The translations under genes were made by a program, and so were the position numbers. This document shows, piece by piece, positions 11,717 to 22,470 of a DNA stretch of 64,000 nucleotides. The number at the start of each line of letters is the position of its first letter. The first letter of the stretch is position 1. Source of the stretch: Isoperla grammatica (taxonomy: Eukaryota > Arthropoda > Insecta > Plecoptera > Perlodidae). The notes beneath the pieces were generated by a model. It worked only from the letters and a program-made list of their open reading frames with translations, did no database searches and had not been told where the DNA came from. The stretch lies in the NCBI GenBank assembly GCA_945910005.1, contig OX246745.1:15152274-15216273 (forward strand), written 5' to 3'.

Positions 11717-12196
11717 CTAAGGCTGGGCGTCGACATCGATTAATCGATTAATAATCGATGTCGGTGACGATTTTCGACATCGATTTTTTTGGGTTTTAAT
11801 CGATTTTTTCGTCAATTAATTAAATAACTAATCAATTGTCAATTCACGCGAGAAATGGGAACTTTCAACTATGCCGGGGCGTAGGCCTAGCCTAGGCCTA
11901 GGCCTAGGTCAGTTATCTCCCGTTGCAGACGAAAACTGAGTTTTGTTGCCGTTATTAACTGATTAAAAACCGGTTCGATTAACCGGTTAGTGAAATGCTT
12001 AACCGTCGTCATCCCTACATTTAACAGGTGACAAAGCTTTTTTTATTAATAATTGATTAATTATCAATTTAAAAAAAAAACGATGTCGATTATTTTCGTT
12101 TCGATGTCGATGTCGAAAATATTCCGACATCGCGATTTGACATCGATTAGTTGTCGTCGATGTCGATGTTGTCGATTTACATCGATGCCCAGCCTT
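11717..12196. mobile_element. hAT-like MITE rich in ATCGAT
   Basis: About 480 bp with inverted ends AAGGCTGGGC and GCCCAGCCTT, flanked by the 8-bp direct repeat AAAATATA (11709-11716 and 12197-12204). The outer thirds consist largely of TCGACATCGAT-type words that fold back on each other, and the centre holds a CCTAGG cluster. The element ends are not perfectly symmetric (CT extra at the left), so the exact boundary is uncertain by two bases. Confidence 0.65.
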
Positions 12197-12204
12197 AAAA
12201 TATA

Positions 12205-12785
12205 CCTATATAAAAAGAAATATATTATATCAAAATTCAAAATATATGCTTACAAACGTTGCAATTAAAGAGAAGTAAGAGATAGAAAGAAAATGAGAGG
12301 TGGAGAAGAGACAAAGAAGCAATAGATTCTACCATAGTGAGGAGCACAGTTACACAGTAGCAGCCTTCTCCAGATACCTTTGTCCATATCCCCATCAACA
12401 CCAACAGTACAACTAGAATTCTGAAGTATTTTTTTTCAGTTTCTGAGTCAAACTGTGACAGTTGATAGTTTTGGTGCGAAGAGAATGTCACAAATATATT
12501 AGTGTCTGCTAGTTATTTTAAGGATTTTCTCATACTGTTGAGAAATTAACAAATGGTTTTGTTTTGGCTAGTTGCATCTACATCCAGTTCTCTGACCAGG
12601 AGAATGTAAGAAATCCATGAAATAATGAAATAAAAAAAATAAGTTAAAGAGTTGGCAGGCTTTAAATAATTTTTTTGCATTCAGGCAAATATCTCTGTTA
12701 TATAAGGTAGTAGGCCTACACAAACACCATTGTTGCACACAAAAACAGTAGGTCTACATTATTTCTTTTGCTTCAATAAGCACTG
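12205..12785. other. Intergenic, no recognised feature
   Basis: No gene, RNA or repeat end was recognised in this 580-bp stretch. Confidence 0.45.
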
Positions 12786-12793
12786 ATTTCATC

Positions 12794-13431
12794 TAGGGAT
12801 GTCAACGGGTACACGGGTACCTGCCCGGTACACACGGGTACGGTTCCAACTTTTCAATACCCGTTACCCCGTACTACCCGTTCCCTTCTTCTGTTCAAAA
12901 CGAAATTAATTCAACATTGCGATATTTCCCTACTGGCGTCTTTGTGCGAGCGTACGAGCCGCTCTTTTCAATTTGCCGGCATTTAACTTGACCCCCCCCC
13001 CCCCCCTCGACAGCGCCGCTGACGAATGAGACGTAAAGCCCAATTAGTATCATCTTCTGTAGGCCTATGGAAGAATGCTGCGGAACGGTTGCGTCCGAGG
13101 GAGCACACCCGCCGCTCGTAGTAATTTTACCGCAATCATGTTCTCGTGTTCGAGCTCGGACTATGACGTCATCGCTTGACGCGGCCGACCACCGCCTAAC
13201 GTAGCGGAGACGCAAGCTTTGAAGCTTTGTTGTATATTTCCGCGATCGTTTTGCATCGAAGACCATGCAACCTGATACCGTTTAACAATATAATGTCTCC
13301 TTCCACAACTTTGCAAATCATTTGACACCCATGACGATAAAACGCGCATTTAGTATTATTTACTACCCGGGTAGTCCCGGTATGGCGCGAGGGTACCCGG
13401 GAACAAATATTTCCGGGTATTGACATCCCTA
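12794..13431. mobile_element. hAT-like non-autonomous element, 638 bp
   Basis: Inverted ends TAGGGATGTCAACGGGTA on the left and TACCCGG..TTGACATCCCTA on the right, flanked by the exact 8-bp duplication ATTTCATC (12786-12793 and 13432-13439). The interior has a higher GC content than its flanks and contains a run of 16 C. Minus-strand frames of 60-120 codons cover it, but I cannot identify transposase residues in them. The terminus is nearly the same as that of the 7855-8243 element. Confidence 0.75.
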
Positions 13432-13519
13432 ATTTCATCCCATTTTTGACTTTGAGATCACATCTCTGGAACAGCTGCTACAACCAGTAAGTTCAGCCTA
13501 CACCTGTATGGATAGTTCA

Positions 13520-13529
13520 TTTATTTATT
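13520..13529 (-). terminator. JMJD7 polyadenylation signals
   Basis: Two overlapping AATAAA hexamers on the minus strand, about 155 bases after the JMJD7 stop codon. Confidence 0.55.
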
Positions 13530-13681
13530 TAATGTCTATCCTATTCAGTTATAAAAACTGATCAACCTTATGGCAGTGAATGGTACTATTCCAGTTGATT
13601 ACCTAGATACCATTCACATGAATAAGTAGATATTATGAATTAACTTACCAAGATGAAATAAAACCATTCTCAGATTTGAAT

Positions 13682-14274
13682 TTACATCAATGTCAAATCA
13701 GCATCGTCAATGTTTCCTGTGTTATCTATTCTTCTGTTTTCAGGGCGTATTTCAACTGTTCTTTCTGTAGCCGGTAGTAACGATTCAATGAACTGATAGT
13801 ACACATATTTTATATCGAATTGCATGTCGTACCAATAGTTAACTGCTATAGACATATGTGACTGTTGGACGTGGTGGAACCAAAGAGACGGAAGATATAG
13901 AAGATCACCGGCTTCTACTCGCACTTCTATAGGAGTACTATTGTTGTACAATGGATATTTCTCAAGATCTGGCTTTAATGGATCAATACAGATCCATGGA
14001 ATCTGTGAACTTTCGTTATCACCATCTCCGCTATTCTCGCATTTTTTGTCGCAACTTGGCACTATTTCTGAAGTCGAATCGTCTATACTGTAGTGGTCAA
14101 GTCTTGCAACTTTCTTTTGGGGGATAATTTCAAAGTGTCCTGGGGAAGTCTCACTGTATTTTGCTGTTGGGAAACTCTTGTAAGGTATCCATGGCCTATC
14201 TGTAGGAGGATGTAGTATGAAATCCTTATGCCCAGATATGACACAGTAGATGTTCTCAAATGGGTCTTTGTGCA
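13682..14274 (-). CDS. JMJD7: JMJD7 exon 4 (JmjC core and C-terminus)
   Basis: The acceptor is TTCTTTTTCCTTTCAG. The exon opens with TG, completing a split Met codon, and then reads HKDPFENIYCVISGHKDF. It supplies all three metal ligands, the SGHKDF lysine region expected to contact 2-oxoglutarate, and the LLYLPSLWFHHV strand. It closes with a charged tail and TAA at 13684-13682. The extra acidic segment (residues about 235-266) is encoded here, without any intron signal around it. Confidence 0.95.
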
Positions 14275-17200
14275 CTGAAAGGAAAAAGAATTCACCAAAT
14301 TATAGTAGGCCTCCTATCATTAGAGGTGTTTGTAAATGGTGTTATGTTTTCTTAAATTTCGTTTATAGAATTAATAGTTTCGATGCTATGGCGGTGTTAT
14401 GCTTTTTGGGAGATTTTCTACTGTAAATTTCACCAGAAACATGTTTAAATTAAAAAGGAATTTTAGTGTAATTTAATTTATTTGAATTGTATGTAAGAAC
14501 TAGTACTAGTTAATACGAAGTGTATTAACATTACCATTTCCTGTGTTTGTCTTGTGTCTTTACGGTCGAATTAAAGGCGGCAGTCACAACACATAAGAAT
14601 CTTCTTGTCCGTCACGTAAAATCCCTCAGAATTGTACTCGTTTGCTCTGCTTGACGCCGAATTTCAGCAAAAACAAATTGTTCGTCATCCTAACGAAATC
14701 ATCATTATAATGAAAAAATATTAGGTCCCCACGATTGTGTTATAATGACGTTTGACTGTAATAATAAATTTAAATTTTTAAAAAATGTTTATAAAAAATT
14801 AAAAACAATCGAGATTTCGTGTTATTTCGCTCTTTAATACAAATTTCGATGTTATGACTGGAAATTGACGGATTTCGCGAATTTTCGCGGTGAAATTTTG
14901 TTGTTTTTAAGGTGCCCATCAACAGATATACACTTTGTTTATCTCCCCCTTCTTTATCAACACTTTTTGCGATTTCGCGGTCCGCAGAAAAACAAACACC
15001 TCGAACTATCATTATTATTATCCTTATAGACTACAATGACTATGAGTGATATTGATATTGGCAGCGAAGTCTGGTAAACACTAGGTACTAAAAATAAAAC
15101 CAACTTACTTGAGGTCACAGCTCTTTTATCACCCATCCACAAGTTAACTGCTACAGGTTGTGAGTCCAGAGCTTCACTGGCAAAAGAAATATCTTCTTTG
15201 ATATCACAAATAAGTTCTTCGAATTCAGTCGTTAGGTTTGAGTTTTGTTGCTGAATGTAGAACACACCGGGGTGGCCTTCTGGCATCTCCAAAACGTCGA
15301 GGAAATCGGAAAGTATCATCTGCCTTTGCTCGGGTTCTACAAAATATTGCTGACCACTCGGAGTGGTAGCTATAGCATCTGCGTAGCCGTTTGGAGTCAC
15401 AGAAACGCTTACTAACTTTTCACCAATAACTTTCCTAAAACAAAAGAACAACAGATAGATCAAAATAAATGTCTTCTTTTCAGATGTCAACAATTGGTCT
15501 AATTGGCAACCAAGTTGTCATGTCATCCAGTAGACAGGATTCCTTTTGTGTATATGTCATGCCATCTGCCATCGTGTTGCGTCTAGTGATGTATATATTC
15601 CCGGAATTTATTTTTGGGGAATATTCCCGGGAAAATTCCTGGGAATATTCCCCAGAGTCGGGAATTTTAGGGAATTTTTATGTTTAGGCTACAAGAATAA
15701 ATGATAGGTCTAAGTAAATGCTCCAAGTAAAAACAAGATGTGTCATAAAATGCTTGAAATGATTTCTATTTACGCTACCTATGATAGGTGGAGGGTAAGC
15801 TGACAGTAAATTTCCAATCTAAAAATATGAGTTAGTTTGTTTTATGACAGATAAATTTTAATTTTAATGGCGTTTTCCAATGGCCACACTGGACCGCACT
15901 GAGTGCACCTTCAACGATTAAAACAACAATGCGCAACCATAGGCGTGCGCAGTGTCTAACATTAGACCCCGCACAAGGTGGCGCGGTACAACTGGAGTCT
16001 GGGCCGAAGCCCCAGCCGCCGGAAGCAATTTTGCCAATAGCGAAATTTTTTTAGGTTAATGCATTAACTTTTATAGCATAAAACGCGATTTTAGTACGCG
16101 ATGACGCATTCCAGTGCCATGGGATCTTGTGGCCCGTATAGAGCCATGTTTCGTTTCATATGTTTCGTGCCGATGGCGGTTGAAGTTGACACATTAGGTC
16201 CGGCCTGGGCCATGCGCACGCCTATGTGCAAAACAATATAATAGGCGCACTAAGTGCAGCCCATTGGAAAACGTCATAAGTGTATAATATATTATCTTCG
16301 GTTTTACTAATGTAAGGGCCGCTTTCATTTAGGGACCTACTTAGCATTATATTAGCTGACATATTCAGCCATCAAGAGAAAATTTAACTAAATATCAAAA
16401 TGAATGAGTTGTATGTAATAACAAGGTTGTACTGTATACACTGTCAGGGAAACAGCAGCTTGCAAACCCCCCCCAAGAATGCAAGCCCAGCATGAGACCC
16501 CCCCCCTCCACCTACAACAGTATCTAGTGGGTTTATTGTAGGCCTAAGCCTACTACTGTACTTATGTATAATGACCTGGGATGAACACATTCATCTGGGA
16601 ATTGATTTAATAAAACAAAACATAAATTCCCTACTTTTGGGAATTTATATGGGGTCGGGGAATATTCCCGGGAAAATTCCCGTTCCCGGGAATATTCCCA
16701 GGGGAATATTCCTGCCCGTACATCACTAGTTGCGTCATTTCACAACTGGATAGATGGCATCTAAACTTCCTCCTTGCTGCACAAACTACACAGGCTTGAC
16801 TCAGTTATTCCTACTTTGTGCAGATGTTTACCCTTTAAAGGCCCACTAAACCCTCACATTTCGTTTAAAACGTGTAATTGTAAGCCTAATCTGTAACGGT
16901 TAGTGCATGTGTCAAGTTGCCTAGTGTATCAGGGCTCTTGCAATCCAAGAAAAAGTGTTTCGCCCCAGGCGTTGTGACGTCGACCAAACTACGCGCTTCT
17001 CGCTGCATATGGAGCATCCTCTGTGTTTCGAGGCCCGCGCAAATATATCTCGTCGTCCAGACCCACCTAATTCAATTGAGCACAAATCGGACATACCACT
17101 GAATTTGTCTTACTTCGGTCTACACGATGAATGTTTAAACAACCTTCTACCATTCATGCAACTTATTCTATAAAATGTGAAACATGAAGCAATTACCACA

Positions 17201-20200
17201 TAATTTAGTTGGAAACACAACCAATTTCAAGCTAATGTAATGAGAAAGTAGCTTTAAAAATCAGAATTCCAACCAACCTATCATGTTAACTGATATGTTT
17301 AGATATTACAAGCAGAAAACCAGCAAGAAATTGATGAACATTTGGCCGATTATCGTGTGTATATAACAACGCGTGTAGCGGCCTATTGCCTGATACGTCC
17401 GCGAATATATCGAGTGAGCTGCGTAGATCGAGATCAGTCAAACTACTAGTCTTTACTATCGACTATAAAAACATTGTATTGATTTTGTCTTGCGTTGTAT
17501 ATGTATAGTCATATATCAATGAGCGAGTGGGATTTCTACCAGTCAGGCCAGGAAATAATAATAATAACTGATACAAATATATTACATAGGCCTAAAGAAC
17601 ACGTCAAAACTACAATAGTCGTGTGTGTCATGGTTTGGTTGTGTGCGTGATTTACATATTATTCGTGTTTACATCATCACAATTATTATTATTGTTATTA
17701 TTGGTGGTATTATTACTTTCATTATTACTTTACATTATTATTAATATATATCGACTTTATTTTATTATTGGCATCAATGGAAATTCTGTAACTAAAAATT
17801 GCCGGAAACTAACATTATACAAATCTTGATAACCGCAATACTTATATTAATAATATCAGGTTCAAGCTGTTTTGTATCTTCTTAATAACTGTAGTATTAT
17901 TTTGTATTTCAAATTCAAAATATAATTTGTTCAGTTATTCTAAGTTATTTTATGCGCTTTTTTATTTTTTTGTATTAAAGTATCGATAGCAATAGATTGA
18001 GACATACAACTAATAAGTTTATAGTTGAAACATTTTATTTTGTACAATGTACAAATGCGTTGATGTTTTCAGCCAAGCTATTAAAAGCTTGACAGGCCAT
18101 GCGGCTTTGCCCGCGCTCACCGAGTTGTACTCCGCGGCAGTGAACGGACAACACGCATTATTATATACATACGATAATCAGCTAAATTTTCATCAATTTC
18201 TTGCTGGTTTTCTGCTTATAATATCCTGACATATCAGTTAACATGATAGGCTGGTTGGAATTCTGATTTTTAAAGCGAGCTCCTCATTACATTTGCTTGA
18301 AATTAGTTGTGTTTCCAACTAAATTATGTGGTAATTGCTTCATGTTAAACATTTTATAGAATAAGTTGCATAAATGGTAGAAGGTTGTTTAAACATTCAT
18401 CGTGTAGACCGAAGTAAGCCGAATTCAGTGGTATGTTCGATTTGTGCTCAATTGAATTAGGTGGGTCTGGACGACGAGATATGTTTGCGCGGGCCTCGAA
18501 ACACAGAGGATGCTCCATATGCAGCGAGTAGCGCGTAGTTTGGTCGACGTCACAACGCCTGGGGCGAAACACTTTTTCTTGGATTGTAAGAGCCCTGATA
18601 CACTAGGCAACTTGACACATGCACTAACCGTTACAGATTAGGCTTACAATTACACGTTTTAAACGAAATGTGAGGGTTTAGTGGGCCTTTAAGTCATGGC
18701 CTGTGTCTAGTTCAGGGCTCAAATTTAACATCCTCTACACACTTATCGTTTTGTCATGGTTGCGGAAAGGTAATGCCATTAAAATGATTGATTTTCTGAT
18801 TGTAAAGAAGATGAAGGGTTATTTGCAATCCAGTCTTGCCCTCAAACCAAACTTGTTGCATATTTTACATCAGCCCGGTGAGAGAGAGAGGTCAGGTCTT
18901 TATGTAACGACTTACAACTTACCTGAAGTAACTAGATCCCCACTTATGCACAGCCGCCCAGTGTTCGATACCTCCTTTCACAACGACCGGTGTATTAGCA
19001 GATACTTGGCGCAAGAATTCTACCGCCGTGATCGAGTGCACTGTAGGTATGCCCGAGGATAAGTAGTAATCTGAACAAATATATAAAACAAAATTATTTT
19101 ATGCCAAACAGGCACGTCATTTACAGTTACATGTAGGCCTATTACTCGACTGGTTAGGTGCAAGATTGATCTTAACTAATTGAACCTTGCCATTATTATT
19201 GTATATTTATTTATTAGTCGCATAGGCCTACGTTCTATGTATTTGTATAATGAATAATGTATGTAGGCCTAGGCCTACCAACAAAATAAAGAACTATTGA
19301 AATTGAAATGTACACAATTATTAGTAGGAAGTCTCCCTGGTGAATGAGACTCCAGTCAGACATTGTGTAGTGAATGTATTCCCCTCTCCCGATTATTAGA
19401 AATTTCTCTGGAAAACCCCAAAAATATATATAATATAGGTAGCCCTACAGTCCTAGATCACTGATCTAAATTAATTATGAATAGGCTTACATTTAGTCAT
19501 TTTTAATTAACTAAAGGTTTGTCTACTCTTCATCGAATTCAAAGAAGTTGGGCCATAGTAATATTTTCTTCCAACTCATATTCTTTTACCTTTTTAATTG
19601 TTCCAAGATTTTTAATTGTATGGATTCATTTTAAGTGAATAGGCCTAGGCCTACATGATTTGCAAAACTTTTAGTAAGTCAACAAAGCTATAATGAGACA
19701 TAGAACTTTGATCTTGGCTCTATATTAACAACATCAAGAACAAAGTTTTTTATAGGTTAACACAATACTATATTTAAAGTTTTCCAATTGCGTGGTAGGC
19801 CTATGCTTGGCTATTAAGTAGGTACCGTAACAATCCTTAAAAATATACTGGGTGAAGCCTATTTATAATAGTTGACAGTGTTGTAAACGCTACTGGTTTA
19901 AAGTAACATGCTAACGCTACTTCCGGTTAAAAAGTAGTGCACTACCGTTCACGCTACTTTTTTAAAAAAGTAGTGCGCTACTTTTCGTGCTACTTACCTG
20001 TAATTTTACTAGGCCTACTTGCAATAAACCAAGGACACATCTATACATCTACAATTATTGTAAAACTGTGAAATTTGTGAAACTGGATCTTGAATGTGAA
20101 CTGAGGAAGCTAGGCTAAGTGGTTATCCATAGCAAGTGTGAACCCGGATGCCACGACTTCACTATCGAATCACAACGCTATGAAATGTGTGCAGTATGAG

Positions 20201-21011
20201 ATGACATTTCCAGTTTTGTGGAAGTGTGGTATGTCTGCCTTTCTGTGCCTTTAGCTAGTACGCATACTAGTACGTACGCAAACATGAGTATTGTGTCAGA
20301 AATGCAATGTTGCCAGATGGCTACACACGAGCTAGCATACAATGGACTTGTCTTGATTTTTCTACTCAGCTGCGCTGCGATTCTGTAAGGATTCAAGACT
20401 CTTGTTATCGAGATATCAATTGCTAGGCCAGGTATCCTTTGGTTAAAGGGTACAACAATACAATTAACATACCAGTAACAAAAGTCGTGATATCCTTACA
20501 GAACTGCAGCCCAGGAACGAATTCGTGATAATAGCCAATTCTCATCTACACAAGAACATCGTGTCTTGTCTGGTTCGCACCATACAAACACAGGCCTACC
20601 TAGGTCTATGGAACAGACATGATTGAGCACACTCCCTCCTAACCTCAAATGTATCTAGCCCTAGGCCCTAGTCGAGCCATTACAGCTAGGGCCTAGGCTA
20701 TACCTACAAACTATGTAGGCCTAGGCCTAGGCCCTACTATGGCAACGGCCATTGCGTTGGGATACAAGAATGCGTGACATCGGGAAGCAAAATTTGAAAA
20801 TGTCACATTATTTGACCCGAGTCAGCCCAAGTCAAACAACTACGAAGCAGGAAGCCCAGCCCAGTAGGCCTAGGTGGCCCTACGCTCTAGGCCTAGGCCT
20901 AGGCCTAGGCCCTAGTCTACATGGCCTTACGGCACCATAGGATTTTTCCCTAGCAATACCTTTAGCATCCTCAGATAAAAGTTTAAAACCTTTGGTAACA
21001 GTTTCTTCCAT
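13682..21011 (-). CDS. JMJD7: JMJD7, JmjC-domain lysyl hydroxylase (gene span, 4 exons, 372 aa)
   Basis: Fe(II)/2-oxoglutarate oxygenase. The family hydroxylates a lysine of the translation-associated GTPases DRG1/DRG2 in the cytoplasm; a histone-tail protease role has also been claimed. Exons are 21011-20960, 19070-18923, 15434-15109 and 14274-13682. The lengths 52+148+326+593 give 373 codons with stop, and every junction phase agrees. Metal ligands are His177 and Asp179 (in MHKDPFENIY, whose first Met codon is split across the last intron) and His309 (in LWFHHVQQS). The N-terminal helix ends near the WAAVHKWGSSYFR stretch. Compared with the ~316-aa human protein there is an extra acidic, Ser-rich stretch of about 30 residues (about 235-266) before PWICIDPL. 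In mammals the gene is followed by PLA2G4B; nothing similar is visible downstream here. Confidence 0.95.
14275..15108 (-). other. JMJD7 intron 3
   Basis: An 834-bp intron with donor GTAAGT at 15108. It contains a pogo/Tigger-like fragment at about 14655-14758. The rest is AT-rich with repeated ATTTCG words. Confidence 0.85.
14655..14758 (-). mobile_element. Pogo/Tigger-like fragment
   Basis: Read on the minus strand it begins CAGTCAAACGTCATTATAAC and continues with TGGGGACCTAATATTTTTTC, the familiar order of Tigger-type ends. Only one terminus was found, so the copy is truncated or very diverged. Confidence 0.45.
15109..15434 (-). CDS. JMJD7: JMJD7 exon 3
   Basis: The acceptor TTCTTTTGTTTTAG lies at 15435-15448 and the donor CTCAA/GTAAGT ends the exon. 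It encodes VIGEKLVSVSVTPNGYADAI and continues through HPGVFYIQQQNSNL and VNLWMGDKRAVTSS, the part of the fold just before the metal-binding strand. It closely follows human JMJD7 (VSVAVTPDGYADAV, HPGVLYVQKQCSNL, VNFWLGE). Confidence 0.95.
15584..16728. mobile_element. hAT-like element, 1145 bp, in JMJD7 intron 2
   Basis: Inverted ends TAGTGATGTA and TACATCACTA, flanked by the exact 8-bp duplication GTTGCGTC (15576-15583 and 16729-16736). Subterminal regions on both sides repeat GGGAATATTCCC-type palindromes. A second inverted-repeat element (15868-16276) appears nested inside. No transposase frame was found. Confidence 0.8.
15868..16276. mobile_element. Foldback element nested in the hAT element
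   Basis: The left end GGCGTTTTCCAATGG and an inner GCGCAACCATAGGCGTGCGC recur in inverted order at the right (CCTATGTGC near 16222; CCATTGGAAAACG ending near 16273). The core is more GC-rich than the host element. I could not define a target duplication, so the boundaries are approximate. Confidence 0.5.
16839..18688. mobile_element. TTAA-flanked element with ~540-bp inverted arms
   Basis: Arms at 16839-17377 and 18140-18688 are inverted copies at an estimated 90% identity or better by eye, beginning AGGCCCACTAAACCCTCAC and ending with its complement. Both ends abut TTAA (16835-16838 and 18689-18692). The TTAA target is typical of piggyBac-type elements, though the terminus is not a standard piggyBac end. 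The 760-bp centre is AT-rich and has no transposase. Both arms hold an equivalent 61-72 codon frame, which I take as a by-product of arm duplication. Confidence 0.75.
18923..19070 (-). CDS. JMJD7: JMJD7 exon 2
   Basis: The acceptor TTTATATATTTGTTCAG precedes ATTACTACTTATCC and the donor is TTCAG/GTAAGT. It encodes DYYLSSGIPTVHSI followed by a segment ending GGIEHWAAVHKWGSSYFR, which aligns with the human stretch ending HWPALQKWSLPYFR. Its 148 nt fit the flanking phases exactly (2 + 48 codons + 2). Confidence 0.92.
19071..20959 (-). other. JMJD7 intron 1
   Basis: A 1.9-kb intron. It holds a fragment of the hAT family seen at 2967 (19876-19996) and several CCTAGG clusters (19264, 19642, 20694, 20880). 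The donor is GTATTG, weaker than the other JMJD7 donors. Confidence 0.7.
19876..19996. mobile_element. Fragment of the 2967-3434 hAT-like family
   Basis: Starts CAGTGTTGTAAACGCTAC, close to the left end of the 2967 element, and is filled with the same GTAGTGC/GCTACTT words. The opposite terminus was not found. Confidence 0.5.
20960..21011 (-). CDS. JMJD7: JMJD7 exon 1 (coding part)
   Basis: Starts at ATG 21011-21009 (G at -3, G at +4) and encodes MEETVTKGFKLLSEDAK plus one base. It joins exon 2 in phase to give the SEDAKDYYLSSGIP order expected at the family N-terminus. The first exon of a short, poorly conserved N-terminus is the least certain part of this model. A different downstream donor (GTAAGG near 20930) would not fit the phase. 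Confidence 0.75.
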
Positions 21012-21032
21012 GACGTTTGATTTAAAAAGTGT

Positions 21033-21113
21033 TCATTGTATATACATTTGTCGAGAAAATTGGCCAACTTCCATAGCATGAACAACTTGCAGAATAAAAT
21101 TATTATCCGCCAT
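21033..21113 (-). CDS. Upstream ORF in JMJD7 5' leader
   Basis: A 26-codon frame starting AAAATGGCGGA and ending TGA 21 bases before the JMJD7 start. Its start context is at least as strong as that of the main start. If the transcript begins upstream, it could reduce or gate JMJD7 translation. The start also overlaps a YY1-like sequence, so it may mark the promoter instead. Confidence 0.4.
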   Translation of the reverse strand: MADNNFILQVVHAMEVGQFSRQMYIQ

Positions 21114-21118
21114 TTTAA
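21106..21118 (-). promoter_or_regulatory. YY1-like motif at JMJD7 5' end
   Basis: AAAATGGCGGA matches the YY1 core as commonly described near animal transcription starts. It lies about 100 bases upstream of the JMJD7 start codon. Confidence 0.35.
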
Positions 21119-22156
21119 AAGTAGCGCTTCAAGCGGAACCTGGCGGTAAATTTGGAAACTTCGGTCTGCTCGAGGCTGCGCGGGGATTTCAAACTGAACA
21201 AGCTGCAGATTGTAGAATGTTCTTTACTAATGAATGAAAAGAGTATAAAGTTCGAAGTTGAAGTAACCACAGTATAATTATGCATTTGCTTACAATAATG
21301 AAGCATTTTGGTTTAAGTATTCCAAAGCGGAAGCATTGATTGAAACATAGAAATATTCATAAGAAAGCTATTTGTTTATTTTGTGACAATTTTAAGGCAA
21401 TTTTAACAGACAGAAAATCAAAGCTCCGCAGGTTGGATAGATACACAGTTTTATGGCTATATTGGTATTTACTTTATGTGCGCTATATTAGCAAGACTGT
21501 GCCATATACGATAACTGACTTCACAAATGCATTATAATTATATCGGAATGATTTCATATTTACCTTATTGTAGACAATCATTCAAGCTGGGATCATTCGT
21601 GAGAAGGGGGGGGGGGGGGGGCAGGGGGCTGTAGTCCCAGCCCTCCTGAATTCGTCACTGCTGTTGGTACTTCAGTTGTGTCGTGTTATCAGGCAGAGTC
21701 ACTCTAGACGTTCACCTCAGTTTCAAATCCCTTGGGGGGGGGCTAGAGAGAAATGATTGACGAGATATTTAAGGGTGGATGTCTACTGTTTCTGATTTCG
21801 TAAAAGAAGCACAAACAAATTTTTAGCGTTGAAACTTAAACGTTGACATTTGAAAGTATTGCCTAAACATCTTGTGCCACCAATATACTGTTACTTTAAT
21901 CCCCCTTTACGATACCTACACAAAGTTTTGCTGTAAATGCAAGCTGATGACAAAACATTAGTTTTATTGCGCTGAAAACATAGGTACTTGCTGCTAAGTC
22001 ATGAAGTAAATTCTTTAACACGGCACTAAAAAGATACTACGCATTTTGGTGACAAGAAATGAACTAAAACAAGGTGATTTACCTGTCAATGTCAAGTAGT
22101 ATAATACAGATATGATTGATTGATTATAGGCACAGTGAATGAAAACTTCAGCCCCT

Positions 22157-22176
22157 CCCCCCCCCCCCCCCCCCCC
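22157..22176 (+). repeat. Poly(C) run, 20 C
   Basis: Uninterrupted run of 20 cytosines. A similar run of 16 G lies at 21606-21621. Confidence 0.9.
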
Positions 22177-22470
22177 TCTAAAAAATTCCTGTGAACGCCG
22201 AAGGAGGATAATAAATGATGATGATATATAACAATAAACATAGTAATAATAGCACCACCAGGATCAATTGGTAAAGATTCAATAAATTATATATCACACT
22301 CCTACTACTCATGTGAAAACCACTGCGAAGTCAACCATTAGATTATGAACTGCGGGCCACCGATTGCAGTGACGCAAATAATTTAGGACGCCTTCCTATA
22401 TTCAGCTAAAAAATGGTTTTCAAACAATCCAACGAATTAATTTGTTCTATGAATTTTTTATTTTCCACAG

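Larger units (their letters stand above)
15435..18922 (-). other. JMJD7 intron 2 with nested transposons
   Basis: A 3.5-kb intron, most of which is two transposable elements: a hAT element (15584-16728) and a TTAA-flanked inverted-repeat element (16839-18688). Donor AG/GTAAGT lies at 18922. Confidence 0.85.

Noticed and set aside
16917..18610. Two similar 61- and 72-codon peptides in opposite orientation as a gene pair
   Set aside because: They lie in the two arms of one inverted-repeat transposon, so their similarity follows from the arm duplication.
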